This document shows, one piece after another, positions 1-8,500 of a stretch of DNA of 20,227 bases. Position 1 is the stretch's first letter. Each line of letters begins with the position of its first letter. A model generated the notes under the pieces. The model was not told the origin of the DNA and made no database searches. It saw nothing but the letters and a program-made list of their open reading frames with translations. Source of the stretch: Irpex lacteus (taxonomy: Eukaryota > Basidiomycota > Agaricomycetes > Polyporales > Irpicaceae); the NCBI GenBank assembly GCA_001986395.2, contig MQVO02000155.1:1-20227 (forward strand), in the 5' to 3' direction. A program made the translations under genes and the position numbers.

Positions 1-92
1 ACCTAACCTAACCTAACCTAACCTAAACCTAACCTAACCTAACCTAACCTAACCTAACCTAACCTAAACCTAACCTAACCTAACCTAACCTA
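1..92. repeat. Telomeric repeat array, 5-bp CCTAA unit
   Basis: An uninterrupted run of CCTAA units (TTAGG on the other strand) opens the window and stops abruptly at about position 92, so the left edge is a chromosome end. Two units are lengthened to CCTAAA, at 22-27 and 63-68, 41 bp apart. The C-rich strand reads 5' to 3' inward from the end, as expected for a left telomere. The 5-bp unit differs from the 6-bp TTAGGG typical of many fungi; that comparison is from general knowledge. Confidence 0.95.
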
Positions 93-180
93 GATTTTCA
101 AACAGGCCCTACATCTCTCGTATTACATGAGTGACTAAATTATTCTTAGTATTTAATTGCCGTGCATATTCATGCGCAGC

Positions 181-1102
181 TTAAGAAGACGAGGCCTGAG
201 CAGCCTCAAGCATCACCAATGCTTGCCGTTCCACGAGCTCAAGGGCGTTTTCGTATGCTTTCGCTATGAGGCTCATATGGAGCATTTGCGTATTCGCCCT
301 ATTCAGAAGCGAACGGTACACAGCGGCTCGCACGCGTAACACCTCGCTCGTCGACTCAGTCCTCATCTCTATCGGAAGCTGGGCTAATCGTGTGATCTGC
401 CTCACCTCCTCTACGACATATAAATAGTTAGCCATGGCAAGAGTCAGTCGATCGTGATCAAAAGCATACCTGTTCTCATCTCTTCCGACACGCCCAATTC
501 TTCAAACAGGGCTTCAATCGCGTCTGCGGTAATGGTACGCTCCACCGCTGGCACAGATCCAAACAGCGGTGTACGTCGGCTGTATTCGGTGGACCAGAAG
601 TTAACTCCACTTTGACTGGAACCAATCGCCTGCACTTCAGATGGTATATCCGCGTAAATGCTCATCTGTGAAAATCACTTAGCGTGTCATCGCTAACGTA
701 TTGCTCATGCTCAGCTTCATACCATACCTGCGTTTGTTCCTCTGGAGTCCAACGAACTTCATTTCCGTTGAAATCGGCGGGGGTCGTACTGTCAGGAGGG
801 CATGTGTTGACACGCTCCTGCATAGTGCCATCTCGCGCTCTACTTGGGCTCCCGACTATATGTTGGCTTGGAACGTTTAATTCGCTCTTGATCGTTGACG
901 AATGCGCACCGCCGATCCTTTGCAAGTGCAGTACTCCACGCGCCCCAACTCTCGGGTGCAGGTCCTTGAACTGATCCTGAGTCATCATCTTCTTGACGAC
1001 AGCGAGTCGTGCATGTGCTGGCACTGGCCTCCCGGCATTCTTTCTGGGCTCCCTATGTTTGGTACGTCAGTATGATCACCGAGAGCACAAGCACACTTAC
1101 AT
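181..1102 (-). CDS. STG1: subtelomeric helical protein, telomere-proximal tandem paralog
   Basis: Predicted four-exon gene (1102-1101, 1052-728, 665-470, 410-181) for about 250 residues. I do not recognise the family. The start codon is split: exon 1 ends in AT before a GTAAGT donor, and the next exon, after a CTGAC branch site and an ATAG acceptor, supplies the G; the spliced protein begins MEPRKNAGRPV. Intron phases are 2, 0 and 1. Residues of about 115-150 carry an FWSTEYSRRTP motif and a VERTI segment. The last 70 residues are helical and charged and match STG2 at roughly 33 of 58 positions by eye. No signal peptide or membrane span is evident. The promoter has CACGTG at 1197-1202 and a palindrome pair at 1244-1338. 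The shared gene structure with the neighbour argues that it is a real gene. Function unknown. Confidence 0.7.
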
Positions 1103-1196
1103 TGTAAATTATAATCTCTTTAAAACTTAAACACGCTTGACTGGTCCTCAGCAAGTGGCCTTCTCGTCACGTCGTCACGGCAGAGTCCAACATAGT

Positions 1197-1202
1197 CACG
1201 TG
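1197..1202 (-). promoter_or_regulatory. CACGTG box upstream of STG1
   Basis: A perfect CACGTG hexamer lies 95 bp upstream of the STG1 start. STG2 has the same hexamer 93 bp upstream of its start, and an orphan promoter copy has one at 3342. CACGTG is the classical core bound by basic helix-loop-helix factors. The conserved spacing in the duplicated promoters is what supports a regulatory role. Confidence 0.5.
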
Positions 1203-1243
1203 CCTCTTGTAGGCGCCGTCGGTGCTCAACTTTGTCCAGTTCG

Positions 1244-1338
1244 CCGATGCGGAAACGAATCTGCCATCGGTGAAACAGCCATAACCACGTTGTAGGACGA
1301 CTTTCATTTCGCCGTTAACATTCGATTCTCCTCATCGG
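1244..1338. repeat. Palindrome pair in STG1 promoter (27-bp type)
   Basis: Two 27-bp imperfect palindromes lie at 1244-1270 (arms CCGATG and CATCGG) and 1312-1338 (CCGTTA and CATCGG). The flanks extend the symmetry, with TTCG before the left arm and a GAA-containing stretch after the right arm. They sit 142-236 bp upstream of the STG1 start, just beyond the CACGTG box. Confidence 0.75.
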
Positions 1339-1532
1339 CGAATTGCGTCGGTCTGATAAAGCTCCTCAACCTGTAGTTCTTTCCTCTCCCCATTCAGCAA
1401 CGATACTACGCGGCAATCTGAGTATGTGAATGTTACATACCGGCACACATCAAGCCATGGCTACTGCAGTCGGTGCTCTAGCATCATCCTGATCACACGC
1501 TCTGAGACATGGTCTGTAAGCATCGTATTAAT

Positions 1533-2420
1533 TCAAGCTTTTCTCACTAAAGATTGGGGTGGAAGCATCATCAACGCTCGTCGCTCTACTAGTTCAACCT
1601 CCCGTTCATACGCCCTTGCGACTATCGACAAATCGAGCATGCGTGTGTTGACACGATCGAGCAACGCGCGAAACACAGCTCCTCTGATTCGCAACGCCTC
1701 CGCTTCAGAAACTTCGCCGAATTCAATTGGGAGCCCGGCGATATCAACGCTGTCGTTTATCTCGCCTGGAAACAATAGTCGTGAGTTCCATGAATTTGTT
1801 TCACATGGTCCACTTGCTTTTCGTAAAATGGCTCGACAGCCCCCATCCATCAAGTATCTCTTCCAAATCTTCGGCCCTAATGTGTCTTTCCACATCCGGC
1901 AATGGTTCAAACTGAGGTGTCCGGCGCGCATACTCTGACGCCCAAAAGCTCCAACTGGCATGCAACTCGTCGTCCTTTCCGCCGGAAGCATGAGTCGTCA
2001 ATGCCTATTGCTTTATCAGATCAAACGCAGCGAAGGCAACACCTCTGCCATACATACCTCGGTGTCGGCCACTTCCTTGTTATCCCGCGACTTTCCCTTC
2101 CCAACAGCACTCTGCTCGCTCCAAGGCAACGTTTCCGATTTCGAGTTTGACGTGTCCTTGACGTTCACGTTCGGCTTGTCGGATTTTCGCTCAGTTGTTC
2201 TGCGTGTTCCGAGCTTTGAAATCTTCTCCCATTTGATCGCTCCAGAGGTCACTGGGCCTGTTATTCGTGTTCTGAACTCTCGTTCATGCTGCTCCCTGAT
2301 CTCTGCCATCGGATCACCCTGCCGCTTGCTCGACGACGGCTTCAGCACAGGTTTTTGCGCATCCCTAGCCACTTCAAGTAGGATCAGAGGATCTTGGATA
2401 TGATATTTTACTACTCACAT
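1533..2420 (-). CDS. STG2: subtelomeric helical protein, tandem paralog of STG1
   Basis: Predicted four-exon gene (2420-2419, 2364-2058, 2004-1818, 1765-1533) for about 242 residues. It repeats the STG1 plan: an initiation codon split AT|G by a 54-bp phase-2 intron, then phase-0 and phase-1 introns. The spliced start reads MDAQKPVLKPSSSKRQGDP. The N-terminal third is basic and Ser/Lys-rich. The middle carries FWASEYARRTP and VERHI, matching STG1, and the C-terminal helix ends in VELVERRALMML. Intron 3 has no in-phase GT donor; the only in-phase solution is a GC donor (GCAAGT at 1817) joined to a CCAG acceptor, a GC-AG intron of 52 bp. If that site is not used, the gene is broken. Family and function are unrecognised. 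The two genes are a tandem duplication of about 1.3 kb that includes the promoter. Confidence 0.65.
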
Positions 2421-2512
2421 TGTGTTGACAACTACCGATGATGTTAAGATTCGACTTTCGTTGGCGATCAGTTCATCGTTTTCATGACCCTCATGTAAGA
2501 TTCGTGCACGGT

Positions 2513-2518
2513 CACGTG
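2513..2518 (-). promoter_or_regulatory. CACGTG box upstream of STG2
   Basis: Perfect CACGTG, 93 bp upstream of the STG2 start, nearly the same spacing as at STG1. The palindrome pair follows further upstream, so the order start, CACGTG, two palindromes is preserved between the paralogs. Confidence 0.5.
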
Positions 2519-2578
2519 TCTCAACAGTAGCAATGAGCTAACCGTGGAAAACGTCTCTCAACCTTCTTGACGTGTTTG

Positions 2579-2672
2579 CCGATGACTTTCTCGCGTGTCC
2601 ATCGGAAAAATGGTCGGTTCTTCCAACACAATAATGACACATTCGCCGACAACGTTCTCGAACAGCTGTCGG
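2579..2672. repeat. Palindrome pair in STG2 promoter (27-bp type)
   Basis: 27-bp palindromes at 2579-2605 (CCGATG and CATCGG arms) and 2646-2672 (CCGACA and TGTCGG arms). The second copy differs from the first on both arms in a complementary way. Together they lie 159-253 bp upstream of the STG2 start. Confidence 0.8.
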
Positions 2673-3079
2673 AGAAACTGTACGTTCCCTTATTGCCCAT
2701 TAATACCGCCAACATGACGTGTCTGTGCTACCTACACAATATACAATTTGCAATGTAAGCTCTGTTGTTCAGATATCTGTGTCACTTAAGGTTATACTCA
2801 TCACGTGGTAGCTTGCGATGACGATGTATTTCGATCTATCGAGTGAGTCAAAATGAATGAAACAACATTAACCGTGGATTGAACCGATTTGACGAGCCAA
2901 GGAAAGGTTTTGGAGGAAAAACGACACCTTTGAGATGTATTTGTCCCTATTGTGCCTAGCCGTGAAATGAACGCACTGATGCAACGTTCATTTTACAGCT
3001 GGGCTCAGTAAGACCAAATCCACGTCTTTAGCTGGCGTGAGAGATATAGTATGAAACTCAAAATGCGTCTTTGCCGTAA
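2673..3079. other. Stretch without a recognised gene
   Basis: I find no coding exon in this stretch on either strand. It holds one isolated CACGTG (2802-2807) without a palindrome beside it, and otherwise unremarkable AT-rich sequence. Confidence 0.5.
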
Positions 3080-3138
3080 CGAACCCACAGCCTTCTCGCT
3101 AAGACAGATCAGGCATCTTAACCATTACACTATGTCCC
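3080..3138 (-). pseudogene. Possible truncated tRNA-like or SINE-head relic
   Basis: On the minus strand the segment starts GGGACAT, then has an A-box-like TAGTGTAATGGTTA and ends in GTGGGTTCG, the first half of a B box, about 36 nt later. The remaining T-arm and acceptor complement are missing, and the anticodon stem pairs poorly. It resembles a decayed tRNA or the head of a tRNA-derived SINE. It is not a functional tRNA as it stands. Confidence 0.3.
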
Positions 3139-3341
3139 GTTGAATCTAAACGTGTCATCATGCCTTCTATCATATGCCTTGACTTTGACTCTTGCACGAA
3201 ATGCTTTACAATTATGACAAATCTTGCTCTCTGTCTCGTCAACATGATGTGCTTTTGAATTTCCGAACGTGTTGTTTTGTGATTACCAGCGAATCACCTT
3301 GCTTGTTCACATTCCCACTGCTCTTGACATTTGATACTGGT

Positions 3342-3499
3342 CACGTGTTGATGTACGGTCCGTTTGCCATTCATGATCGTTTGCCGACAGCAAATTCAAA
3401 CATCTGTCGGCTCAACGTACCTTTTGTGCACCACCCTTCGACGTAATTACTCACCCAATCTCAACAATTTCACCGATGACATTGTCATATTGCCATCGG
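3342..3499 (-). promoter_or_regulatory. Orphan third copy of the STG promoter module
   Basis: CACGTG at 3342-3347 is followed by 27-bp palindromes at 3384-3410 (CCGACAG and CTGTCGG, a perfect 7-bp dyad) and 3473-3499 (CCGATG and CATCGG). Order and spacing are those of the STG1 and STG2 promoters. I find no trace of an STG coding region downstream on the minus strand (about 2700-3250), so this looks like a duplicated promoter whose gene is lost, or an independent insertion of the motif pair. Confidence 0.6.
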
Positions 3500-3654
3500 C
3501 GAATTGTTTAGACGTAGCAATTGGTATGTGATGAAATACTTGCAACGAAATAGTACCCATCCAGGGTACAAGTGTGCATTTCGCCGATAGAATATGACCG
3601 TAACCCGTCCATAACCGGCAAGGTAACCTTATCCTGTCAGCTCTTTCCTATATA

Positions 3655-4312
3655 ATACTGTGATGCATAGAGTTCGCAAACTTGTCTGACATACTGTGAT
3701 GCATGTAGTATGATGCATGGAGTTTGCAAACTTGTCCGACATACTGTGATGCATAGAGTTCGCAAACTTGTCCGACATACTGTGATGCATTGAATTCGCG
3801 AACTTGTCCGAGATACTGTGATGCATGTAGTATGATACATAGAATTCGCGAACTTGTCCGAGATACTGTGATGCATGTAGTATGATACATAGAATTCGCG
3901 AACTTGTCCAAGATACTGTGATACATTTAGTATGATACATAGAATTCGCGAAATTGTCCGACATATTGTGATGCATTTAGTATGATACATAGAATTCGCG
4001 AAATTGTCCGACATACCGTAATGCATATAGTATGATGCATAGAGTTTGCAAACTTGTCCGACATACTGTGATGCATTGAATTCACGAACTTGTCCGACAT
4101 ACTGTAATGCATATAGTATGATGCATAGAGTTTGCAAACTTGTCCATGATACATAGAATTCGCAAACTTGTCCGAAATACTGTGATGCATAGAATTCGCA
4201 AACTTGTCCGAGATACTGTGATGCATAGAGTTTGCAAACTTGTCCGAGATAATATGTCCGAGATACTGTGATGCATAGAGTTTGCAAACTTGTTTGAGAT
4301 ACTGTAATGCAA
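3655..4312. repeat. Minisatellite, 36/50-bp units with nested palindromes
   Basis: About 15 tandem copies of a unit built around ATACTGTGATGCAT, then AGAGTTTGCAAACTTG or GAATTCGCGAACTTG, then TCCGA. Spacing between equivalent positions is mostly 36 or 50 bp, with one 28-bp unit; the 50-bp form carries an extra TAGTATGATACAT-like 14-mer. Each unit contains self-complementary cores: ATGCAT plus either GTTTGCAAAC or TTCGCGAA. Several minus-strand reading frames stay open by repetition alone, and I do not regard them as genes. Confidence 0.92.
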
Positions 4313-4712
4313 AGGACCGTGAGGCTTGCCTTAATCGCAACATCTCTGTGTCACTTTTATCGGAGGACAACTTTGTATTTCATATAACTGTCTCAGCAAG
4401 CATGGTAAGTGGCCAGCAGCAACTTCCCCGGTCAACAGTACTTAGTGCCACCACAAAGCTCTTCGTTGTGCTTTGCAGCTTATGTACGTATCTTTTCCTC
4501 ACGACTTTTACATTAAACAAAAGCTACAGGGTTTGCCCGGTTCTTGAAAGACCATAAGAAACTTCGATATTCTGGCCGACTTTCATTAAGACTAAAAAAA
4601 ATATTTATATATCATATTCACGTTACCTCCAGACTAATGCCAGCATGTTTTGAGCTACGGATGTGTGACCAACGAGTTATGGCCGGTGGGTCGGAACGGA
4701 CTCACTCGCTCG
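4313..4712. other. Stretch without a recognised gene
   Basis: No convincing exon, RNA gene or repeat is visible here. Short open frames occur on the plus strand but lack splice context or recognisable motifs. Confidence 0.5.
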
Positions 4713-4930
4713 TTGAAAGGGCTATATATGGCAGGTGAGCTGCCATATATAGTATGCCATCACCGTTTTCACGCTTCAGGCGCCCAAAATTATTATGGCC
4801 TCCCGCCCTCATATATCAGAGTCGCGACAGCAACACTAGTTTGTATTAATATGATACAGGATGGATACATAGATACTGCGGCTACCCAAGTTATTCTGTC
4901 TCAAAACCCAATGCTATAGAGCCCTTTCAA
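4713..4930. mobile_element. MITE-like segment with 11-bp inverted ends and an internal hairpin
   Basis: TTGAAAGGGCT at 4713-4723 is repeated as its exact complement at 4920-4930, enclosing 218 bp with no coding capacity. Just inside the left end is a perfect 13-bp inverted repeat with a 5-nt loop (4722-4734 and 4740-4752; arms CTATATATGGCAG and CTGCCATATATAG). A GGAACGG heptamer occurs outside both ends (4692-4698 and 4931-4937). No clean target-site duplication is apparent. A small non-autonomous element is the best reading, but the short terminal repeats leave room for doubt. Confidence 0.45.
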
Positions 4931-5290
4931 GGAACGGTCCGCTTTCAAGGACCGGGGAGGCAGGAGAAGTACCGTCACCAAGTGCTTGTACTCAGAGGCT
5001 GTCACAGAGTAGGCGCCGAAGTGTGCGGCGCACAGTGCGGAGTGCGGCATTTCTTCCCGCACTGTCCAATACCCGTATATTCTGATAGTACCAGTGGTTG
5101 TAAAAATGTGACTTTGCGAACACCGGCAACGTGATAGCACCTTCAAACTCTGACAAAGGTATCACGTGGCCGTTCGGACCTTACGCCCAGCGTCTTTGGA
5201 TCACGTCGACACTTGACCAGTATCCCTCTTCCTCGCTTTCATGCACGCATCTCGATTCAACTCCTGTCTAAACAGGAGCCCAGAAAGTAA
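4931..5290. other. Stretch without a recognised gene
   Basis: Holds a local tandem duplication of a CTTTCAAGGA-like motif at 4923-4956 and one CACGTG at 5163-5168. No gene, palindrome pair or RNA is evident. Confidence 0.45.
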
Positions 5291-5491
5291 CTGATCTTAG
5301 CCACGAGTTTGGACAAGGCTGGTTCACTTGTCTTGGAGGAGAGCTTTGTCGGGAAGATAGATACGGATACGTACTCGTTTTGGGAGGCTACAGATACCTG
5401 GTTCGTCAAACATGGCGACCACTAGAGGAACATTGGGAAGGACACCAAGTATCTTCAGCTTATGCTTGTCCCAGCCAATTGCGACACATAA
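5291..5491 (+). pseudogene. Possible relic of a coding exon
   Basis: One plus-strand frame is open for 44 codons, halts at a TAG (5423-5425), then continues another 21 codons in the same frame to TAA (5489-5491). The translation has protein-like composition (for example SFWEATDTWFVKHGD, then TKYLQLMLVPANCDT), unlike the surrounding noncoding sequence. There is no start codon or obvious splice context. It could be a decayed exon of an older gene or chance. Family unrecognised. Confidence 0.3.
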
Positions 5492-5577
5492 AACTCAGAT
5501 GAAGCTAATTCCAACCCCAGAGTTCTCAAGAGGAAGTAAAGAAGCAACAATGAATCATTGACTGAGCACAGGACTCC

Positions 5578-8500
5578 TCACCGATTACTAACACGACAGT
5601 TATCGGAAAAGTCGATCAAGCCAGTTGACCCCCGAATATATGCCAGTCGAGCTTTTGCCGCATAGTACATATGGCTCATAACGTGCGCGGCGCTGATATT
5701 GCTGACCTGGGTCATCTGGAAAATACTTGATCCGTCATGCGTGGATACATCCACTCGAAATCTCTGCGTTCCTTGCAGGTCTGACATCCTAGGGCAACGT
5801 CGGCACACGCTCATGGAAGCCCCGATAATGTCCTGGAAAGTTATAGGCGTGACCAAGAAAAGTGCATCGAACTCTGATGGGCCATTGCTTCGATGAAGTA
5901 ATCTTAATGAATTGATGATCGACATATGACAGAATACTAAACTAATCATCGAGGTCGATGAAGGCACTTTGAGTGACAAACCTTGAAGCAGTGCGTAGTA
6001 TATGGTCAGCTTCGTCATCACTATTGGTACGCCCACTTCGGTTTCGTACTCTCGAGGGGCCCGCAGTAGGTGCCGTTTGAACCGGAGGGAGTGAACCGTT
6101 GTCGACGAGACGACCAGCGACGACGGACCCACACAGGTCAAGAATGGCATAGTAGGCAAGCCTGCTGGAGGAGCCGAGCATCCGCTCGAAGTTGGCGCAC
6201 TTCTGCGTTAACAGGTCCCAAGAATATAGTCCCCACAACTCTAAGGGACTCTCCGAGTTCTTTATGTGCTTCTTCGCCCATCCGAGGCCGTAACGAATGA
6301 ACACTGTGCCCGTCAGCTCTTTACTTCCTATCCAATCGCAAAATGTAAGCGTGTTAGCATGTGTGAAGTAATAGACAGTGAAAGCAGCGTGCTACTAACC
6401 TAGCTTCTTCGTCCACGCCATGCCAAGACTTCCCTTTGACTTCGGATTGGGATTCGCAGTAATGTGCTGAGACAACGGTGATTCCGGATATAAAAGCCCC
6501 AAGGCATAACCGATGAAGAGGACAATCAATGGTTGAGGTCGTGTTACACCTGAGCGTGGGGGCGATAGAAGAGGAATGGATTGGATGGCGCGAACAATCT
6601 CTTCGTTTGTGGAGGCATGGTGTGGATGTTGGTAAGTCTGATCGGGGGCCAAATATGGCGCCGTGGCCGCCATAATGCGAGCACAGTAGACTATAAGACG
6701 GTGTGGGGGTTTCTTAAAGTTCAAGATTTGCATGGCCCAGGCGAGCTGGCGATAGACATAATGCTTGTCACTTGTGGGGTTGAGAAAGTCTGCCGACTCC
6801 ACGCTGGCATACTTAAGAAGGACGTCCTGAGGGTTTACCGTCTTATGGGTGTACCTGTGAAAGTCGGTCAATGGCAAGGTCGCTATGCTCCAAGGACCAC
6901 CCTGAGTGACAACGTTGGATGCTTGGATGTTGAGACGAGTGATTGCGAGAGGATCATTGGACGCCGTGATGAAATTACGCGTGGCGGCGGAAGCATGGTC
7001 GTGGACAGTGTTCAAAAGACGCCAGTGACAGTAGAGCGGCTTGTTTGACACACGACGACGACGTAGAGCATCATTGCCTACAGGAGGGGGAGGGGACCAG
7101 ATAACATTGTGGATTTTCAATGTCGTGAGAACAATGCTAATCGCTTGGGAAAGAAGAGCCTCCCGAGACACTTTGTTCACGGCCTCCCAATGAGCCTCAG
7201 CCAAGACGAGCGCGATATGAAGGAGGTTGACCGTCTGAGACTTTGCGATGAATGGAGCCGTGACAGAGCCGGGCCTAGATGTGCGTGCGGTCGTGATAGT
7301 GGAGTGTGACAGGGCCTTCAACGTCAATTCAGGCTCGTAGTCAGCATAGGGAAGGGAGGTCGGATGGCCTCGATTAGGATGAACGGCCAACATGAGGGCT
7401 CCCATTGCATCCTCCGAAGCTTCGAAAGGATGAGACATCTTCATCCACATCTTTAAGTACTTCAAACGACGTTTGGAAACCTCGGTATGCTGCATGTTAT
7501 TCCGTTCCAGCTCACGAGAGACACTGGCTGTGACTCCGGAGGCAACAAGTGCGACGGTGTCACGGATGTACTGCTGAAAGCATGTGTCGAAGAGGAGAAT
7601 GACTGGTAGCACGGTGCCATCATTTTGGTATGCCGAGTACGCGGCCGACCCAAGACGGTTCTTGAAGACACTGAACATTCGAAAGAGACATCGATAGGCC
7701 TACAGGGATTTCAGAACGTAGAACTATCAGTAGAGGACCGATAAAAGTCGACAAAGATATCGGGGCAGTCGTGAATCGTTCGTGAAGGACGACGATAAAG
7801 ACGACGATGTCATCGTCGTGTCACACCGATAACAATACGGACAGATATCGGGAGTTGATTCAACGCACCTCTGCAAAGTTGGAGCCGTAATGAAATGACA
7901 ATGAAGCATAAGAGGAATCCAGAAACTGGCCGGTGGTCTGGTCCTGAGGCCAGGCGTCGGCGGAGAGCGAGAGCGAGAGCGAGAGCTGACCGCTGAACTG
8001 ATTGAACAGCACATTGGGCCCGAGCCAGGGAAGAGTACCTTTTCTTGCGACGATCGACAAGCAAAAAGGATCCATGAGACGCGTAGTGAGGACGCAAGCG
8101 TTGCCCGTCTGCCCAAAGTTGGCGACACGCTCGAGCATGGCGGTGAGTTCCACCTGATAGAAGTACTCCATCGTGAGGATCGTGTAATCCACGTTGCCCT
8201 CGTCTGCGGTCTTTGCCAGCATGTCATGGCGAGCGCGAAGTCCCTGCTCATAAAGAACCTCCAGCGCGGATGCGAGTGGATAGGACGTCCATAAATACAA
8301 TGAGGGGTACGCCTGCTGATTGGTAAGTATGTGAGGGTGGGTGGAACGTAAACAAACGCACATGGGGCCGAAAGATCACCAGATGTCGCCGCAGATTGAA
8401 GAAAACCTGTGGTCTTACCCACGCAGCGCCCAGCGTGCACAGGATCAGTCTGAACACATCACTGAGCAATTGGTTCCAGCAGAGACATTAGCAACAAGAA

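Noticed and set aside
684..974. Plus-strand 96-codon frame opposite STG1
   Set aside because: Antisense shadow of STG1 exon 2, which has conserved phases and a paralog.
3637..4287. Long minus-strand open frame of 216 codons and overlapping frames
   Set aside because: It is produced by the 36/50-bp minisatellite; several frames are open at once and the translation is only the repeat read in shifting phases.
3655..4312. CRISPR-like array
   Set aside because: Units are contiguous near-identical repeats without unique spacers, in a eukaryotic subtelomere; it is a minisatellite.
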